Source of the DNA: Pictodentalium vernedei
Lineage: Eukaryota > Mollusca > Scaphopoda > Dentaliida > Dentaliidae
Reading direction: 5' to 3'
Assembly: GCA_031216915.1 (NCBI GenBank)
Contig: CM062297.1
Span: forward strand, 545,188,971 to 545,252,970
Length of the DNA stretch: 64,000 nt
The position numbers were made by a program, and so were the translations under genes. How positions within the stretch are numbered: position 1 is the first letter of the stretch; each line of letters begins with the position of its first letter. The notes under the pieces were generated by a model. The model was not told where the DNA came from. It was given only the letters and a program-made list of their open reading frames with translations, and did not search any database. This document shows, in pieces, positions 33,559-45,291 of this stretch.

Positions 33559-34700
33559 AGTCTGGAATTTTTACTCTGTTGGAGTAGAAATATATAATGT
33601 ATATATATCATGTCCACATTGGATAATTTAAAATTGGACAGAAAAGTTTCACATCTCTTCCATGTTGTATTTTTGGTAAAGAGACTATTCTGAAAGGAAA
33701 TAAACTTATACATGTGAGTATTCAATCGTTCAGCTTAATATTACACTTCTGAATTACAAACAATAATCTTCAGAGCCTAATGGATAAAGGTTGGGGAAAT
33801 GTTAACTGTTCAACAATTTGTTTCATCAAAATCTTTGTTTCTCGCCTCAACACATCTCATGGGTGGTTTCATCGGTTGGTTTTATAATTCCTGATTCCAG
33901 CTTGTTTTCTCCACAGTCTTTGATGATTCCCTTTTAAATATTGAATCCTGAATGCATTTCCAAAATATTGTATGGCTATCTGTATTTTTTATGAAATTCC
34001 TCTAAGGTTAAATTTTTCTCAAATGTATAGTGCATATAAGTACATGTACCATGACACATCCACTTTTGTAGTAATCTCAGTGCAACAAGCTACATATGCT
34101 CATTTCACTGAGGGGGGTGGGGGTCATGAGCTATGTTTCTGAAGCAAAAAAATGGAAATATCTAGTTATACAACAAAATTTGTGGCAAGTGTCATCTTCT
34201 GTTAAGTTAGTTAAAGGGTTAAAAAAATAATATGTCCATGAATTCAAGAGATTCTTGATCCAATCAGCAGCAAAATTTGCATGACTGAGGTGTGATTTTC
34301 TCAGTTTGTGAACTTTAATTATATTATTTAATTTGTAAAAAATACTGAATTCCAAGAAACCCAAAAAAATCAGGAATTCTGTTCTGACAAAATAAAACTG
34401 AAGTCTGGGAAAACCAAAAAAATCAGGAATTCTGTTGTCACAAAATAAAACTGAAGTCCGGGAAATCCAGAAAAATCAGGAATTTTGTTAACAATGAAAC
34501 ATCAGTTGAATTCTTGGAAATCCAGAAATTCAGGAATTTTTGCTCAGACAGGTTTTTTTAAAACCCAGAATTCTCTGGAATTCCTAGGTGGCCAATACCA
34601 CAGAATCCTGGTTTTCCAGATTTTCTTGACTTGATATTCTCTGGAATTACCTGGATTTCCAGAGTTTCCGGACATGAAAAAGACCATGTTATTTCCCAGA
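33559..34700. repeat. TTCC/GGAA-rich degenerate repeat and flanks, right of DIRS B
   Basis: 33559-34100 is AT-rich with little to name. 34355-34500 holds about three units of roughly 60 bp (AATCAGGAATTCTG, ACAAAATAAAACTGAAGTC, GGGAAA.CCA). 34500-34700 continues with TTCTCTGGAATTACCTGG-like motifs. Confidence 0.5.
34100..34223 (-). mobile_element. CCCTTTACC-family MITE, right half
   Basis: GTCATGAGCTATGTTTCTG, GGCAAGTGTCATCTTCTG, then TTAAAGGG-TTAA at about 34212-34223. The left half and the hairpin arm are missing, and a G run stands in their place. Confidence 0.5.
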
Positions 34701-34715
34701 ATTCCCGAGATCATT

Positions 34716-34757
34716 TCACACAGCCACAGGCGATTAATCGTTGCAGCTCTAGTACCA
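34716..34757 (-). repeat. hAT terminal fragment
   Basis: The minus strand reads TAGAGCTGCAACGATTAATCG, a well-known hAT-type end. Nothing else of the element is visible. Confidence 0.45.
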
Positions 34758-35104
34758 TTCTTGGAATTGAATAAGAGTCTATAACTTAAAAACAAGTCCA
34801 GTTTTATTATGATGTTGACTTTCCCAATGCCAAATTCTTGACTTACATGTATTAAGTTTCATTGGAAAAGCTCTCTCTCAGAGAACTTTGCAATAAATGA
34901 TAAAAAAGACAAGATTATTATTAGAATTGCATATAAAAATATACAATATGCTCCCTTTTCAGATGAGACTTTTTCAGATCTTTACCACTTATGCTGCTGA
35001 TCACTGATTAATGTGCAGATTAATTTAACACTATCATTTGATTAATTTTTGGAAAAATTCCAGATAGATCTTTACAACAATTAATTAGATGAGTTTTAAA
35101 AATT

Positions 35105-35260
35105 TGTTTATTGGTGTTGAAAATCACTTTCAGCATCTATGGCTATATGATGGCCACAGGATAGATATGAAGTTAACAAGTTTAGCCAATTGTTTATATC
35201 TATGCTGCCCACTCCAGGACTTCCACCCCAGGCATTGGTTACGGCTACCAAATCCTATTT
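35105..35260 (+). repeat. Dispersed repeat, partner of 545-690
   Basis: CAGCATCTATGGCTATATGA, TAGATATGAAG and GACTTCCACCCCAGGCAT match the 545-690 segment in order. A longer open frame here ends at a GT but is repeat sequence, so it is not called as an exon. Confidence 0.5.
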
Positions 35261-35752
35261 TTTCAGTAAAGCAGAACACTTTACCACACGAAACAAGCTC
35301 TGTTTCACTTCCTGGGGTTGGTACTGGGGATAAAAAGTAAGATACTAGAGTTACAAGTGTGTAATAAATTTGATTAAACTTCCTCACCTGCACACATATC
35401 TAGAGGTCATCCATAAACAGTAGAGTGGCATGGGTAGTATGAGGGTTAAGCAAGAAAAGAAAAAATGATCTGCTTATCAGTACTCAGAGAGACGTTCCCA
35501 ACTATTTCTTACATCACAGCATTTCATCAACAAAGTCAAAGAGGTCATCATCCAGGGATTAAAATTCATGCATGAATCAGAATTAATTCTCACAAATGAC
35601 TCTCGCAAAGAAAACAATGAGAATCCAATTTGATTCTCACAAAATGTCCATTTGATTCTAATCCTAGATTCTGAAAATGTTCTAAAAGGTCTGGATAATT
35701 TTACTTATCTCTTGCTCCCTCTTAATAAGATAACACTGTGCCTTAGCAATGA

Positions 35753-35810
35753 TGTCTAATAAAGTCTTGGCTGCCTATATAAGCAGCCAAGATTTCATTA
35801 GAAACTACTG
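35753..35810. repeat. Hairpin TCTAATAAAGTCTTGGCTGC
   Basis: TCTAATAAAGTCTTGGCTGC pairs with GCAGCCAAGATTTCATTAGA around CTATATAA, with two mismatches. Probably the heart of another foldback MITE. Confidence 0.65.
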
Positions 35811-35854
35811 CCAATGTACTGTACTAGCATCAGCAAGATCACTGAAAGCCTAGG

Positions 35855-36130
35855 GCTTGATAAATTTGTCCGTTGAGAGCAAAAAGGCTTAACAATGCTT
35901 TAGCATCACAAAGCCTTCTTGCGCTCAAGGGAGGAAAAACACCACCACCCCCACGCTACTCTGTAGATTATGATGCCTAAAACATAAAACAAACCCAGAT
36001 CATGAACTTTTGATGGCAAAAAAATAATTACAAAAACACAAAATAAAAAAAAAATGCCCGCCCACATGCAAGTTTACAAAAAATGGCTTGAGAAACAGAA
36101 GATCTTAGATCTATTTTGTGGGGCCTTAGG
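35855..36130 (-). mobile_element. MITE-like repeat with AAGGCTTTGTAATGC hairpin, copy 2
   Basis: Inverse copy of 25320-25612 with the same internal hairpin (AAGGCTTAACAATGC / GCATCACAAAGCCTT). Confidence 0.7.
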
Positions 36131-36457
36131 GGTTCTACGGTAAGACATTGCATGACATTTATACTTTCAATAAATAACTACCAAATTATGATTTGGTCCA
36201 TCAGAAGTATGTTTTAGCTTAAAAACATTATACATGTATAATATAGATATTATAATAAACAATATACTTTCAACATGAGAAGTACAGTAGTCAATACTGA
36301 AATAACAGCAAATGAACCAAAAGGACATGAAATGGCCGGGCATGATAATGACAGAAGCACCTGGAATACAAGTACATTCAGTACCCCATATCACTAGATA
36401 AATGGCGTAAGAAATGGAGTTCTATGATACAATGTCCTAAAAGTAAAAGTTTAACCC

Positions 36458-36703
36458 TTAACTCTTAAAGGTGGGAGTCAAGTTTTCTTGCATGTGATGT
36501 AATACGGCAGATAATCTGGCTATGACGGTTCGGCTATCTTTGGGCTGGGGAAGAATTAAACACTGAGCAGTTGCTTCTAGTCCAGTGTCATCTGCCTGAA
36601 TAGGCAGATGACACTTGACTAGAAGCACCTGCTTTACTGTAAGTTTTTCGTGGTGTGTCATGTTCAATAAATTCATTCTGATTCCCCGGCTTCTAAGAGT
36701 TAA
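36458..36703. mobile_element. TTAA-flanked MITE, CTCTTA family, with 26-bp hairpin
   Basis: TTAA at 36458-36461 and 36700-36703. Terminal repeats CTCTTAAAGGTGGGAG and GGCTTCTAAGAG. Internal stem 36572-36597 (TGCTTCTAGTC, AGTGTCATCTGCCT) pairs with 36602-36627 with one mismatch and a 4-base loop. Non-coding. Confidence 0.75.
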
Positions 36704-37174
36704 GTCCTCAGATTAATTTTACGTTAATAACTACCATATATACATGTGCACACCTGCAGATGACTTAACAGTGTTTCTACATTATTGCTGGTTGCATGTC
36801 CCTTTAACTAACAAATCGACCACCTCTGCCTGCATAATTTACTAACGGAGCTGTTTAAAAAAACATTCTTCTGTCATAGTCATCCTTGGTCATTACCTGT
36901 CATTCCAGTATTTGAATCTGCACATATGTGGGAACTATTTCTTAAGTGTTAAGTGTGCATGCATTTCTGAATATAATCAATATATATCATGGTCTGTTTC
37001 ATAATTGCATTTGTATTTTTGTCAATGATATTTTTGAAGGCATTGAGTGTTTTAGCATTCAGTATTTTTCGATTGACTATTCCATCTGTTCACATTTCTT
37101 ATCATATGACTATGACATTTTTACCCTAAATATCACTACTGTTTGACGATGTTTTCCAAACTGTTGTATCACAC

Positions 37175-37265
37175 CGGGTGAGATTTTTCCGGATCAAATT
37201 CCATATCACACTCTTACGGAAATCAAAAATCCATATCACACTCCCACGGAAATATCTGAGAGTTT
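37175..37265 (+). repeat. Short tandem duplication
   Basis: CCATATCACACTCTTACGGA and CCATATCACACTCCCACGGA are about 34 bp apart. Sequences 36704-37174 and 37266-37617 show nothing further except a loose inverted pair ACAGTGTGTTGAT / ATCAACACACTGT at 37412-37447. Confidence 0.6.
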
Positions 37266-37617
37266 CCGTGAATAGTTTTCGTAACTAGGGAAGTCGTTAT
37301 TGTTTCGTCTGCTATTTTGTAACCGGCTTTTCACCGCATATTAATTAAAATGGCAAATTTGGGTGAATTTGACATCGAAACAATGTCATATGATAAACAT
37401 ATCATCATAACAGTGTGTTGATACAACAACACGGATCAACACACTGTTATAATATCTATTTACTGAGAAAAAGTATTGCCTTTGAGACGTCCTTGCTTCT
37501 TTTTTTTCCCCCTTTCAGGCTTGGGACATTGTGGTTAAAGTCTTTGACATGAGTTTTTCATGGTTTGTGTCATATGCATCATTACATGTTGTGTAGGAAT
37601 TTGTAAGTTTTCATTGA

Positions 37618-37740
37618 GGCTGGCAGCAAGCCAGAAAATAAGCAGACTGTCATCTGCAAAATGAGGTCCCCAGAGGGTGAATTTGGTAATGCTACCCTGC
37701 ACTACCAAATTGAACCAATTTCAGACAGACAGGTGCTTAT
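37618..37740 (+). mobile_element. GGCCTGAAAATGAGC-family MITE, left half
   Basis: GCCAGAAAATAAGCAGACTG, TCATCTGCAAAATGAGGTCC and GGTAATGCTACCCTGCACTA match the left half of the full copy at 56969-57212. Region 37741-38698 beyond it has no recognised gene or repeat. Confidence 0.6.
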
Positions 37741-38700
37741 TTAGCCTTAGGAATTTACTAGTAGGTCATTAGGAGCAACAGGAGGACTCCGACCCAGGCA
37801 ACTGTACATTTCTATTAGAAACATTTCAATTTTCATGACAATGTATATTATTAAACTTAAATTAAAAATGTTTCTGGAGGACATTGAATCATAGAAGTTA
37901 GAACTGAACTCCAGTCTCCATTTCTTGCAGGTGGGGTGAAAAGATAACTGACGATGTCGTCAATTCTGACAGTGAGAATGTTTTGAATTACTGAATGAGA
38001 AGACAACAATTGTCCCAAAGGCAAAACAATGTCCATGATTGATAATGATACTATAATGATACTAATGATAGACCGTTTTGATGACCTACCAGAACCAGTA
38101 ATCTCATACATCACATGTTCAGTTCTTCTGAGTTGATTTTAAAAGAATTCGATATATAATATATCGGACTGTAATATAAAAAAAACCGACACAAAAGCTT
38201 TGATTACTCAGAATTATATCGCCTTGGAAGTATCCTTCCAAATTTCAGTACATAACACAGAAAATAGCCATACACCTTTTCCCAAATTTTCCCTCTTGTC
38301 AAACTCTATTTGATGGTGACTCGATTACACGCTGGTGAATTAGGGTGTCATGCTAAACCTCTAACTTTTTCGCTCCATGTCATTTCGTCCCTAGCCCCCC
38401 CCCTCTCTTATTCGTGAAGTGTTAATGAATAAATAGTTTATTTACGGTATACACACATATTAAATTGCACATCAAGATGTAATAAAGGCGTCTTTTCAGG
38501 ATAAAAGACAAATACAAATTTATCATAGAAATACACCAATACCTAAATAAACCTGTATACCGTAGGAGATGACATAGCTAGATTGGCTGTCTACCTGTCA
38601 CCCCCACCCCCAGTACTATCAAGCGCTGTTCTGTGTCAGGCCATCAATCAATAAGAAAACACATTCAGGAGGGTTCGTCGGGATGCACGTATATATACTA

Positions 38701-40283
38701 CTACTCAAAGTTTGCTAAGCACCACATATTTGACGTCACATCATTCTGAAATTTTCTTGTGACACATTTGCGATATTTTTGGTGGATATGATTGAGGAAT
38801 GTATTGAGATGGTCTCCAGTGTTTACATTAGCTCTCTTAACAGGCAGACTTTTCGTGACAGTCATGGAAATCGTGTACCCCTTGATTTTCATGATGATTT
38901 CGTGTACTGTCGACATGTACATGAGATGTATAGGGTATTCAGTCTACATTTCAACACAAACCCTTGTGATTTAACGATTGAATATGGCGATGTAAGAAGA
39001 CATTTGTCTGAAGCAGAAATGTGGCGGGCTATAGGGATGGGGAAACAAGGGGCTACCCATCGTCATGTTGGTAGAGCCCTTGGTGGGCACCATACGGTGA
39101 TCACCAGAGCCTGGGCAAGATTTCAGCAGTATGGCACACCAGTCAAACGACATGGTGGTAGCAGAGACATGGCAACATCTGCAGCTGAAGACCGGTTTTT
39201 GATCATTCAGGTCCGTAGGAACTGCTCTGACACAGCAACCCAGCTTCGCAGTGACCTTTAGAATGCATCCGGGGTAAATGTTTCGACGCAGACCATCCGG
39301 ACAAGGTTGCACGAAGGTGGTCTCCGATTGAGAAGGCCATGTATTTGCATTCAGCTGTCCCAGAACCACCACCAGGCACGATATGAGTGGGCCATGGATC
39401 CCGTCGGATCACGTTGGATTGACCAGAGAAGATTGGCGACCTATCTTTTTTACAGATGAGTCAAGGTACTGCCTAGTCCACACAGATAGGCGTCCTGGGG
39501 TATGGAGAAGACCAGGAAAGCTATTCCATGCAGCCAACATTGCTGAACATGACCGCTATGGTGGAGGGTCAGTCACGGTCTGGGGCGGCATCAGCTGAGA
39601 TGGACGTACAGAGCTCTATGTCCTTGAACGTGGTAGATTGACTGCACAACGGTATATTGATGAGATCCTGGATGTCCACGTCAGATTGTATGCAGGTACA
39701 GTGGGTGATAGATTCATTCTAATGGACGACAATGCCCGTCCTCATATTGCCCATGCTGTCCGGGAGTACTGACAGAGGGAGGGTATTGAGCGTATGGACT
39801 GGCCAGCAAGATTCCCTAACCTCAGTCCAATCGAACATGTCTGGAATGATTTGCAGCTTGCAATTTCAGTCCGTCCAGTCCAACCAAGAAGTGTCCAGGA
39901 GCTAGGTGCCATGCTGGTCCAAGAATGGAACAACAACCCACAAAAGACCATCTGGAACCTGATTGGGAGCATGAAAAGGCGCTGTCAAGCTGTAATTAAC
40001 AATAAGGGTCTCATACTCGATATTGAACCCATATCAGTTCGCTCCGTCAACGTTTTGGCAAATTTGAAAAATTTCCTGTTTTACCAGTAATATCCATTTT
40101 TCCATGGTTATCGTATTCAAAAGCTAAAAAATAATGTCAAATACAAATAAAATCTTAATTTCTGTACTTAACTCATTAACGATATAATTAAATAAAGAAT
40201 ATATACACTTTTCATAACAATATTTCAACTAAAACGTAAAACAAGTAGCTGGATATACTTGGTGCTCAGCAAACGTTGAGTAG
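38701..40283 (+). mobile_element. Tc1/mariner element (DD34E), full length, inactive
   Basis: Bounded by TA dinucleotides (38699-38700 and 40284-40285) and terminal inverted repeats CTACTCAAAGTTTGCTAAGC and GCTCAGCAAACGTTGAGTAG. 1583 bp, with one transposase region on the plus strand. Similar over its full length to the inverse copy at 51724-53214. Confidence 0.92.
38984..40090 (+). pseudogene. Tc1/mariner transposase, DD34E, broken
   Basis: Cut-and-paste transposase. N-terminal HTH: VRRHLSEAEMWRAIGMGKQG, then HRHVGRALGGHHTVITRAW. Catalytic region: WRPIFFTDESRYCL (first Asp), GGSVTVWGGIS, FILMDDNARPHIAHAV (second Asp), NLSPIEHVWND (Glu). There are exactly 34 residues between the second Asp and the Glu. 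It ends NFLFYQ-stop at 40090. It is broken by stops at about 39259 (after LRSDL), 39598 (after WGGIS) and 39771, and by shifts. At the start, GGCGATG stands where the other copy has GGCAAATGCAAATG; the 7-base loss puts the upstream leader frame in line with the transposase. Confidence 0.88.
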
Positions 40284-40289
40284 TATTTG

Positions 40290-40362
40290 TGTATATACAC
40301 ACGCCTGTACACTTACATATACACGCATACATATACATACGCATACACATATATGAGACATG
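40290..40362. repeat. ACATAT/GTATAC simple repeat
   Basis: Alternating ATACACGCATACATATACAT-type purine-pyrimidine sequence directly right of the Tc1 copy. 40363-40911 contains no recognised feature. Confidence 0.7.
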
Positions 40363-40911
40363 TACAAGACCTGTCGACTCTCCAATAAGGATTCCCGTGA
40401 GGGTCATTGATACTGGCCAATCTTAGGAACTTAAGACGAGATACGGAATTGAAGGAATTGGGGCATCATGCAGATATAGTTTGAAACTGTATAAACTGGA
40501 GTGTTGTATATTATAATACAATATAATATAATTTAATACAATATACTCTAATATAGAAATGCCGGCATTTGAGCTTTAAATAAAACAATCAGGACAGAAC
40601 GGATTATTGCAGTCTACATTATCGGCATACGTCGTAAATATTTTTCAGCCAGACTCTTCTTAAATGCCCACCTGCACGTAATGTTGCGCAGACTTTCATC
40701 GGAGTTGTTCCATATTTTTGGATAAGCGTGTATTGGTAGGGCATATAGAGATTTTGTTCTTATTTCTAGCAACGTACCGGTTTGTCTGTTAGATCGCCCA
40801 TTTACGTCATGAAAAAACACGAAAAGATGAGGGATGATTGTCACTTCTCTAATCAAATAAAAAAAAGAGATGCATGAAGCTTAAAAATGTCACCGATTTT
40901 TATAATTTTCA

Positions 40912-41025
40912 CTATTCCGCCCCGGACATGCGATGTTTGTTCCGGCCACTGATCCCTACATAACCTGACAGGATTTCTGGAACGCTCATTGGACACGAAT
41001 GGAAAAGTCTTCCACCTGCTGCATC
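40912..41025 (-). CDS. Candidate host terminal exon, unknown product
   Basis: On the minus strand a strong acceptor (CTATCCCTTCTCCTTCCAG) precedes a 38-codon frame: DAAGGRLFHSCPMSVPEILS then GYVGISGRNKHRMSGAE and TAG. I do not recognise the family. The frame is also open upstream of the acceptor, so splicing is not forced. The region shows no repeat similarity within the window. Alternative: chance. Confidence 0.3.
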   Translation of the reverse strand, partial: DAAGGRLFHSCPMSVPEILSGYVGISGRNKHRMSGAE

Positions 41026-41734
41026 CTGGAAGGAGAAGGGATAGCTGCGAAAAATAGACAATGCACAATCAAAAATAAATTCTCCAGAGTATGCTATTTT
41101 CAGACACTTCGCAATCTCAGATTGCCTTTTAAAAAAGTACAATTTGATGTCTGAGAAAAACAAACAAGTTGATGATGTGTACATTTTTTACGTCATGCAA
41201 ATCGCGCATGGCCTTCAGTAAACACCGAAGTCACAGCGTAACAGCTTTCACGTCTTCAAATTTTACTTATGGTAGAAGGAGCCACATTGATTGCTCTAGC
41301 GTCATATTGGTGGTGAGGGAAGGAGATCACGAGTTGCGACGTTCCTCGCTGACTGTCGTTCTTGCATTCCGATTGTTTAGAGGTTAGTGATCCCCAGTGA
41401 TACATCAGGTCACTTGGCTTGGTGTTATGGCAGAGTAGCGTAACATTTACTGAAATACTATCGTTAGTAAATCGACAAATGTGCTACGTTGGGTGGAATG
41501 TTAGCATCATAAAGTAACTTCATTCATATAGTACACTGCCTATGTTAATACTAGGACCGACTGGACCCCTATCATATAATATAATAACACTTTCGCCAGC
41601 TGTTGATTTGTCATGGTTCTATGAGAAGTCTTTGATTACACCATCACTCCCAAATACCGCTTCCCCGTCCGTTTAATAGTAGTAGATCATGTACCCGAAC
41701 TGCCCACATTGGGGGGTCTCATGGGGGGGGGGGG

Positions 41735-42015
41735 TGGGGTCTCATATGTGACGTCATAGTCATGTGACCTGGTGACGCCATGATTGGTTGTCATGGTAAC
41801 TCACGTGAGCGGCTATCTTGTGACGTCATTCCCATAGTGATACGTGGTCCTAGTGCGCATGCGCAGCGCGTGTTGTTAGGGTGATAAATGTTTCCGTTGG
41901 CCATTTTGTATACTGGAGGCCGTCATCTTGATTTCTATGGTAGCACGTGGTTGCTATGTGACCCAAAGACTTACAACAAGATAGGGATATGTTCGGAGGG
42001 TGTGTTCGATTGAAC
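41735..42015 (+). promoter_or_regulatory. Promoter-like module, copy 1 (CRE, CCAAT, E-box, NRF-1, YY1-type sites)
   Basis: Within 280 bp: TGACGTCA at 41749 and 41821, ATTGG (inverse CCAAT) at 41783, CACGTG at 41802 and 41944, the NRF-1-type TGCGCATGCGCA at 41854-41865, and GCCATTTTG / GTCATCTTG YY1-like motifs. This is the mixture seen at housekeeping CpG promoters. However, the block recurs at 43690-43985, so it may be repeat sequence that resembles a promoter. No adjacent first exon was identified. 41030-41734 has no supported gene; an octamer ATGCAAAT occurs at about 41196. Confidence 0.4.
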
Positions 42016-42339
42016 AGGAGTAATTTCCCGATTCGTAGAATTATCACAAACAACCCGACAATCCCTCCAAATCACCAAACTCCATCCCAAACTACCGAAA
42101 TTGACTTTATTTGATACGGATTTTGGTTTGGATTTCCCTAGAATCCCATTTTTTCTGCCTATTGCAGATGCTACTCTAACCCTAGAAGTTATATAGTCCA
42201 CACTATCTCTGGTTCCCTCGTCCCAGTCTTATAATCATCAGTGCTATATGTTCCGTAACCTGTATGCATAGTTATCTCCCTTTTGTATAATGAAAGCCTA
42301 TGTGATTCCTAAAGTCAAGAATCTATCGAGCAGTTACTG

Positions 42340-43145
42340 ATAAGTTATTGCTCGAACGCCTCGAACCCAATCGAGCAAATAAGCTATCGAGCAAGTGCTC
42401 TTTCGAGTGACTCGCACATACGACTCTTAGTCTCATTTCGGTATTTGAGGATACCTATGACCTGGTATTGTACTATGTGAGGATACCTATCGACGATACC
42501 TTCTGAAGAATCCCTTTTTTGTCGTATGAGGCCATGAGGGCCATGAGAAAATCCCTCAATGAGGTCTAATTTACTATCCCACTTAACCTCATTTCTTTTG
42601 AGGACATGAGGGCCACGAAAAAATCCCTCAATGAGGCCTAATTTACTATCCCCCTTAGCCTCATTTCAGTATTTGAGGATACCTATGACCTGGTATTGTA
42701 TTATTTGAGGATACCTATCTAGAATATTTTCTGGAGAATCCCTTTTTTTGTCGTATGAGGCCATAAGGGCCACGAGAAAATCCCCCAATGAAGTCTAATT
42801 TACTATCTCTAACCTCATTTCATTTTAGGGCATGAGGGCCATGAACAAATCCCTCAATGAGGCCTAATGTACTACCCCTCTTAGCCTCATTTCTGTATTT
42901 GAGGATACCTATAGCCTGGATATGTATTATTTGAGGATACCTATCGAGGACACCTTTTGGAGAATCCCTTTTTTGTCGCATGAGGCCATGAGGGCCATGA
43001 GAAATCCCTCAATGGGGTCTACTCTACTATCCCTCTTAACCTCATTTCTGTTGAGGCCATGAGGGCCATGAAAAAATCCCTCAGTGAGGTCTAATTTACC
43101 AGCGCTCTTAGCCTCATTTCGGTATTTAAGAGTACCTATGATCCA
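42340..43145 (+). repeat. 226-bp satellite-like tandem array with internal 75-bp half repeats
   Basis: CTCATTTC.GTATTTGAGGATA-type starts at about 42433, 42660, 42887 and 43111 (spacings 227, 227, 224). Each unit carries GAGGCCATGAGGGCCATGA and AAATCCCTCAATGAGG twice. A GCTCGAACGCCTCGAACCCA-type leader lies at 42345-42415. Single decayed units are at 44375-44480 and, inverted, at 49780-49950. Confidence 0.8.
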
Positions 43146-43689
43146 GCTGTTATACAGCTCCTATCTCCTATATGTCTCCCATACAGTTCCTACACAGGTA
43201 GTCTTACCAACGGCTTCCATCTTATCTTCAAAGCTCCAAGGCCACTACTTGTCTATGGTCTATCTGTCCTATCATTAGCTTCTACGGCAGTCTTGTGCCA
43301 TTGCGGACTTGTACCAGTTCTATTGGCTATACTATCAGCCATTAATATTGACTTGAAACACTACTTCCTAGCTATACCTTCGCTCAGGCCTTCAAAATGT
43401 TCAATCTGATTGCTTCATTTCCTCTGTATAACATGTATACAAAGAGACAGGCGGTATAAGGAATTCCGTAATTGGGATTCCTAGCCGATTCCGTATAGTT
43501 GGATTCCGTGTTTTAACTATTTAGCTATTTAGATCCTGTAATGATTTACATTTAATGTTAAAAGCTTGAACTCATTCATCATGTAGAAAATATTGCTTCA
43601 GTAGAATTCCTTGATGGGTTAACAATACTCTTATTCTATATTAGAAGTGTGTTGTGTGGATAAATGACCCTCATTTGGGGAGAGAATGA
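43146..43689. other. Unannotated spacer
   Basis: Pyrimidine-rich TCCTATCTCC...CATACAGTTCCTACACAG sequence, then AT-rich DNA with two GGATTCCG motifs near 43480-43510. The plus-strand open frame at 43084-43278 begins inside the satellite and is not credible. Confidence 0.35.
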
Positions 43690-43985
43690 GTGAGGCGTAA
43701 GGGGCTTCATAATCACGGGACCCAGTGACGCCATGTTGTGTTGTTATGGTAACCCGCGCGAGTGGCCATGTTGTGAAGTCATTCCCATAGGGATATGTGA
43801 TGTTAGTGCGCTTGCGCAGCGCGTGTAATTAGGTGACACGTGTTTCCGCCATCTATTCTGTACACTGGAGACCGCCATCTTGGTTTTTATGATAGCACGT
43901 GGTTGCAAGATAGACCCAATGGCCTCTAGTAGAACGAGGATATGTTTTGAGGGTAAGTTCGATTGGATGGGAGTATAATGAATAC
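43690..43985 (+). repeat. Promoter-like module, copy 2
   Basis: Collinear with 41735-42015: GTGACGCCATG, GTTATGGTAACCCGC, GTGCGCTTGCGCAGCGCGTG, CCGCCATCTTGG, ATAGCACGTGGTTGC, GAGGATATGTTTTGAGGGTA. The CRE sites and the perfect NRF-1 palindrome are degraded here (TGAAGTCA, TGCGCTTGCGCA), while the GCGCAGCGCG core and YY1-type site remain. 43986-44374 holds one decayed region with TTCGNGAAGAATGCTCGTTT motifs repeated three times. Confidence 0.6.
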
Positions 43986-44544
43986 CCAAATGAGACCGAC
44001 AACTATTTATCTGGCTCGGATTCGCGAAGAATGCTCGTTTTCTATGTTCTTGGCCTTTCCCTGGCCCGAGTTCCCCCAGAATCCTCGTTTCTAACGGACA
44101 AAGTCCTGCCCAGAGTATTACGTAGTGCTATATGACCTTAAAAATGCGGTGTTCGATTGTACTAGAGTATTTTTACTAAGAGTGGCCTTGCAGGCAAATC
44201 CTCATTTCCACTCTGTTACAGGATTTTATTAGGTACGGATTCTTCGAGAATCCTCGTCTTTATGTGGCTTGAATTCTGTATAGAAACCTCCCTTTTGACT
44301 GCTTAGATCTTATCATTAGCTCTAGTCCTATCTAGGTATGACACCCTCCCGACTGACATTTTGGCACCCTTTTTCATCGCACGAGGCTATGAGGACCATG
44401 AAGAAATTCCTTATTAAGGCACAATCTGCCATTCATCATATCCTCATCTAGGTATTTGGGGATCACCAGGGCCTGTCTGTGGGGACTGGTAGGGACCACT
44501 GGAGACAAGACTTTGGGAACTAGTGGAGACCAGTCTTCGGGGTC

Positions 44545-44571
44545 TACTACCTACTACTATATCTACTACTA

Positions 44572-44621
<50 letters not shown>

Positions 44622-44641
44622 CTACTACTACTACTACTACA

Positions 44642-44688
<47 letters not shown>

Positions 44689-44767
44689 CAACTACTACTT
44701 CTACATCTCTTCCTACTACTACTACATCTCTTCCTACTACTACTATTACTACTACTACTACTACTGT

Positions 44768-44830
<63 letters not shown>

Positions 44831-44856
44831 ATCTCCTGATACTACCACATCTCTTG

Positions 44857-44895
<39 letters not shown>

Positions 44896-44941
44896 ACTAC
44901 TACTACTACTACTACTACTACTAACTACTACTACTACTACA

Positions 44942-44972
<31 letters not shown>

Positions 44973-45075
44973 TTACTACATCTCTTGCTACTACTACTAC
45001 TAACTACTACTACTAATACTACTACTACATCATCTCTTGCTACTACTACTATTACTACTACTACTGCTATTTCTG

Positions 45076-45121
<46 letters not shown>

Positions 45122-45168
45122 TACTACTACATCATCTCTTGCTACTACTATTACTACTACTACTACTA

Positions 45169-45217
<49 letters not shown>

Positions 45218-45260
45218 ACTACTACTACTACTACTACTACTGCTACTACTACTACTACTA

Positions 45261-45291
<31 letters not shown>

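Noticed and set aside
35089-35340. Exon ending at a GT donor (MSFKNLFIGVENHFQHLW...)
   Set aside because: The sequence belongs to a dispersed repeat also present at 545-690, where the frame is not open.
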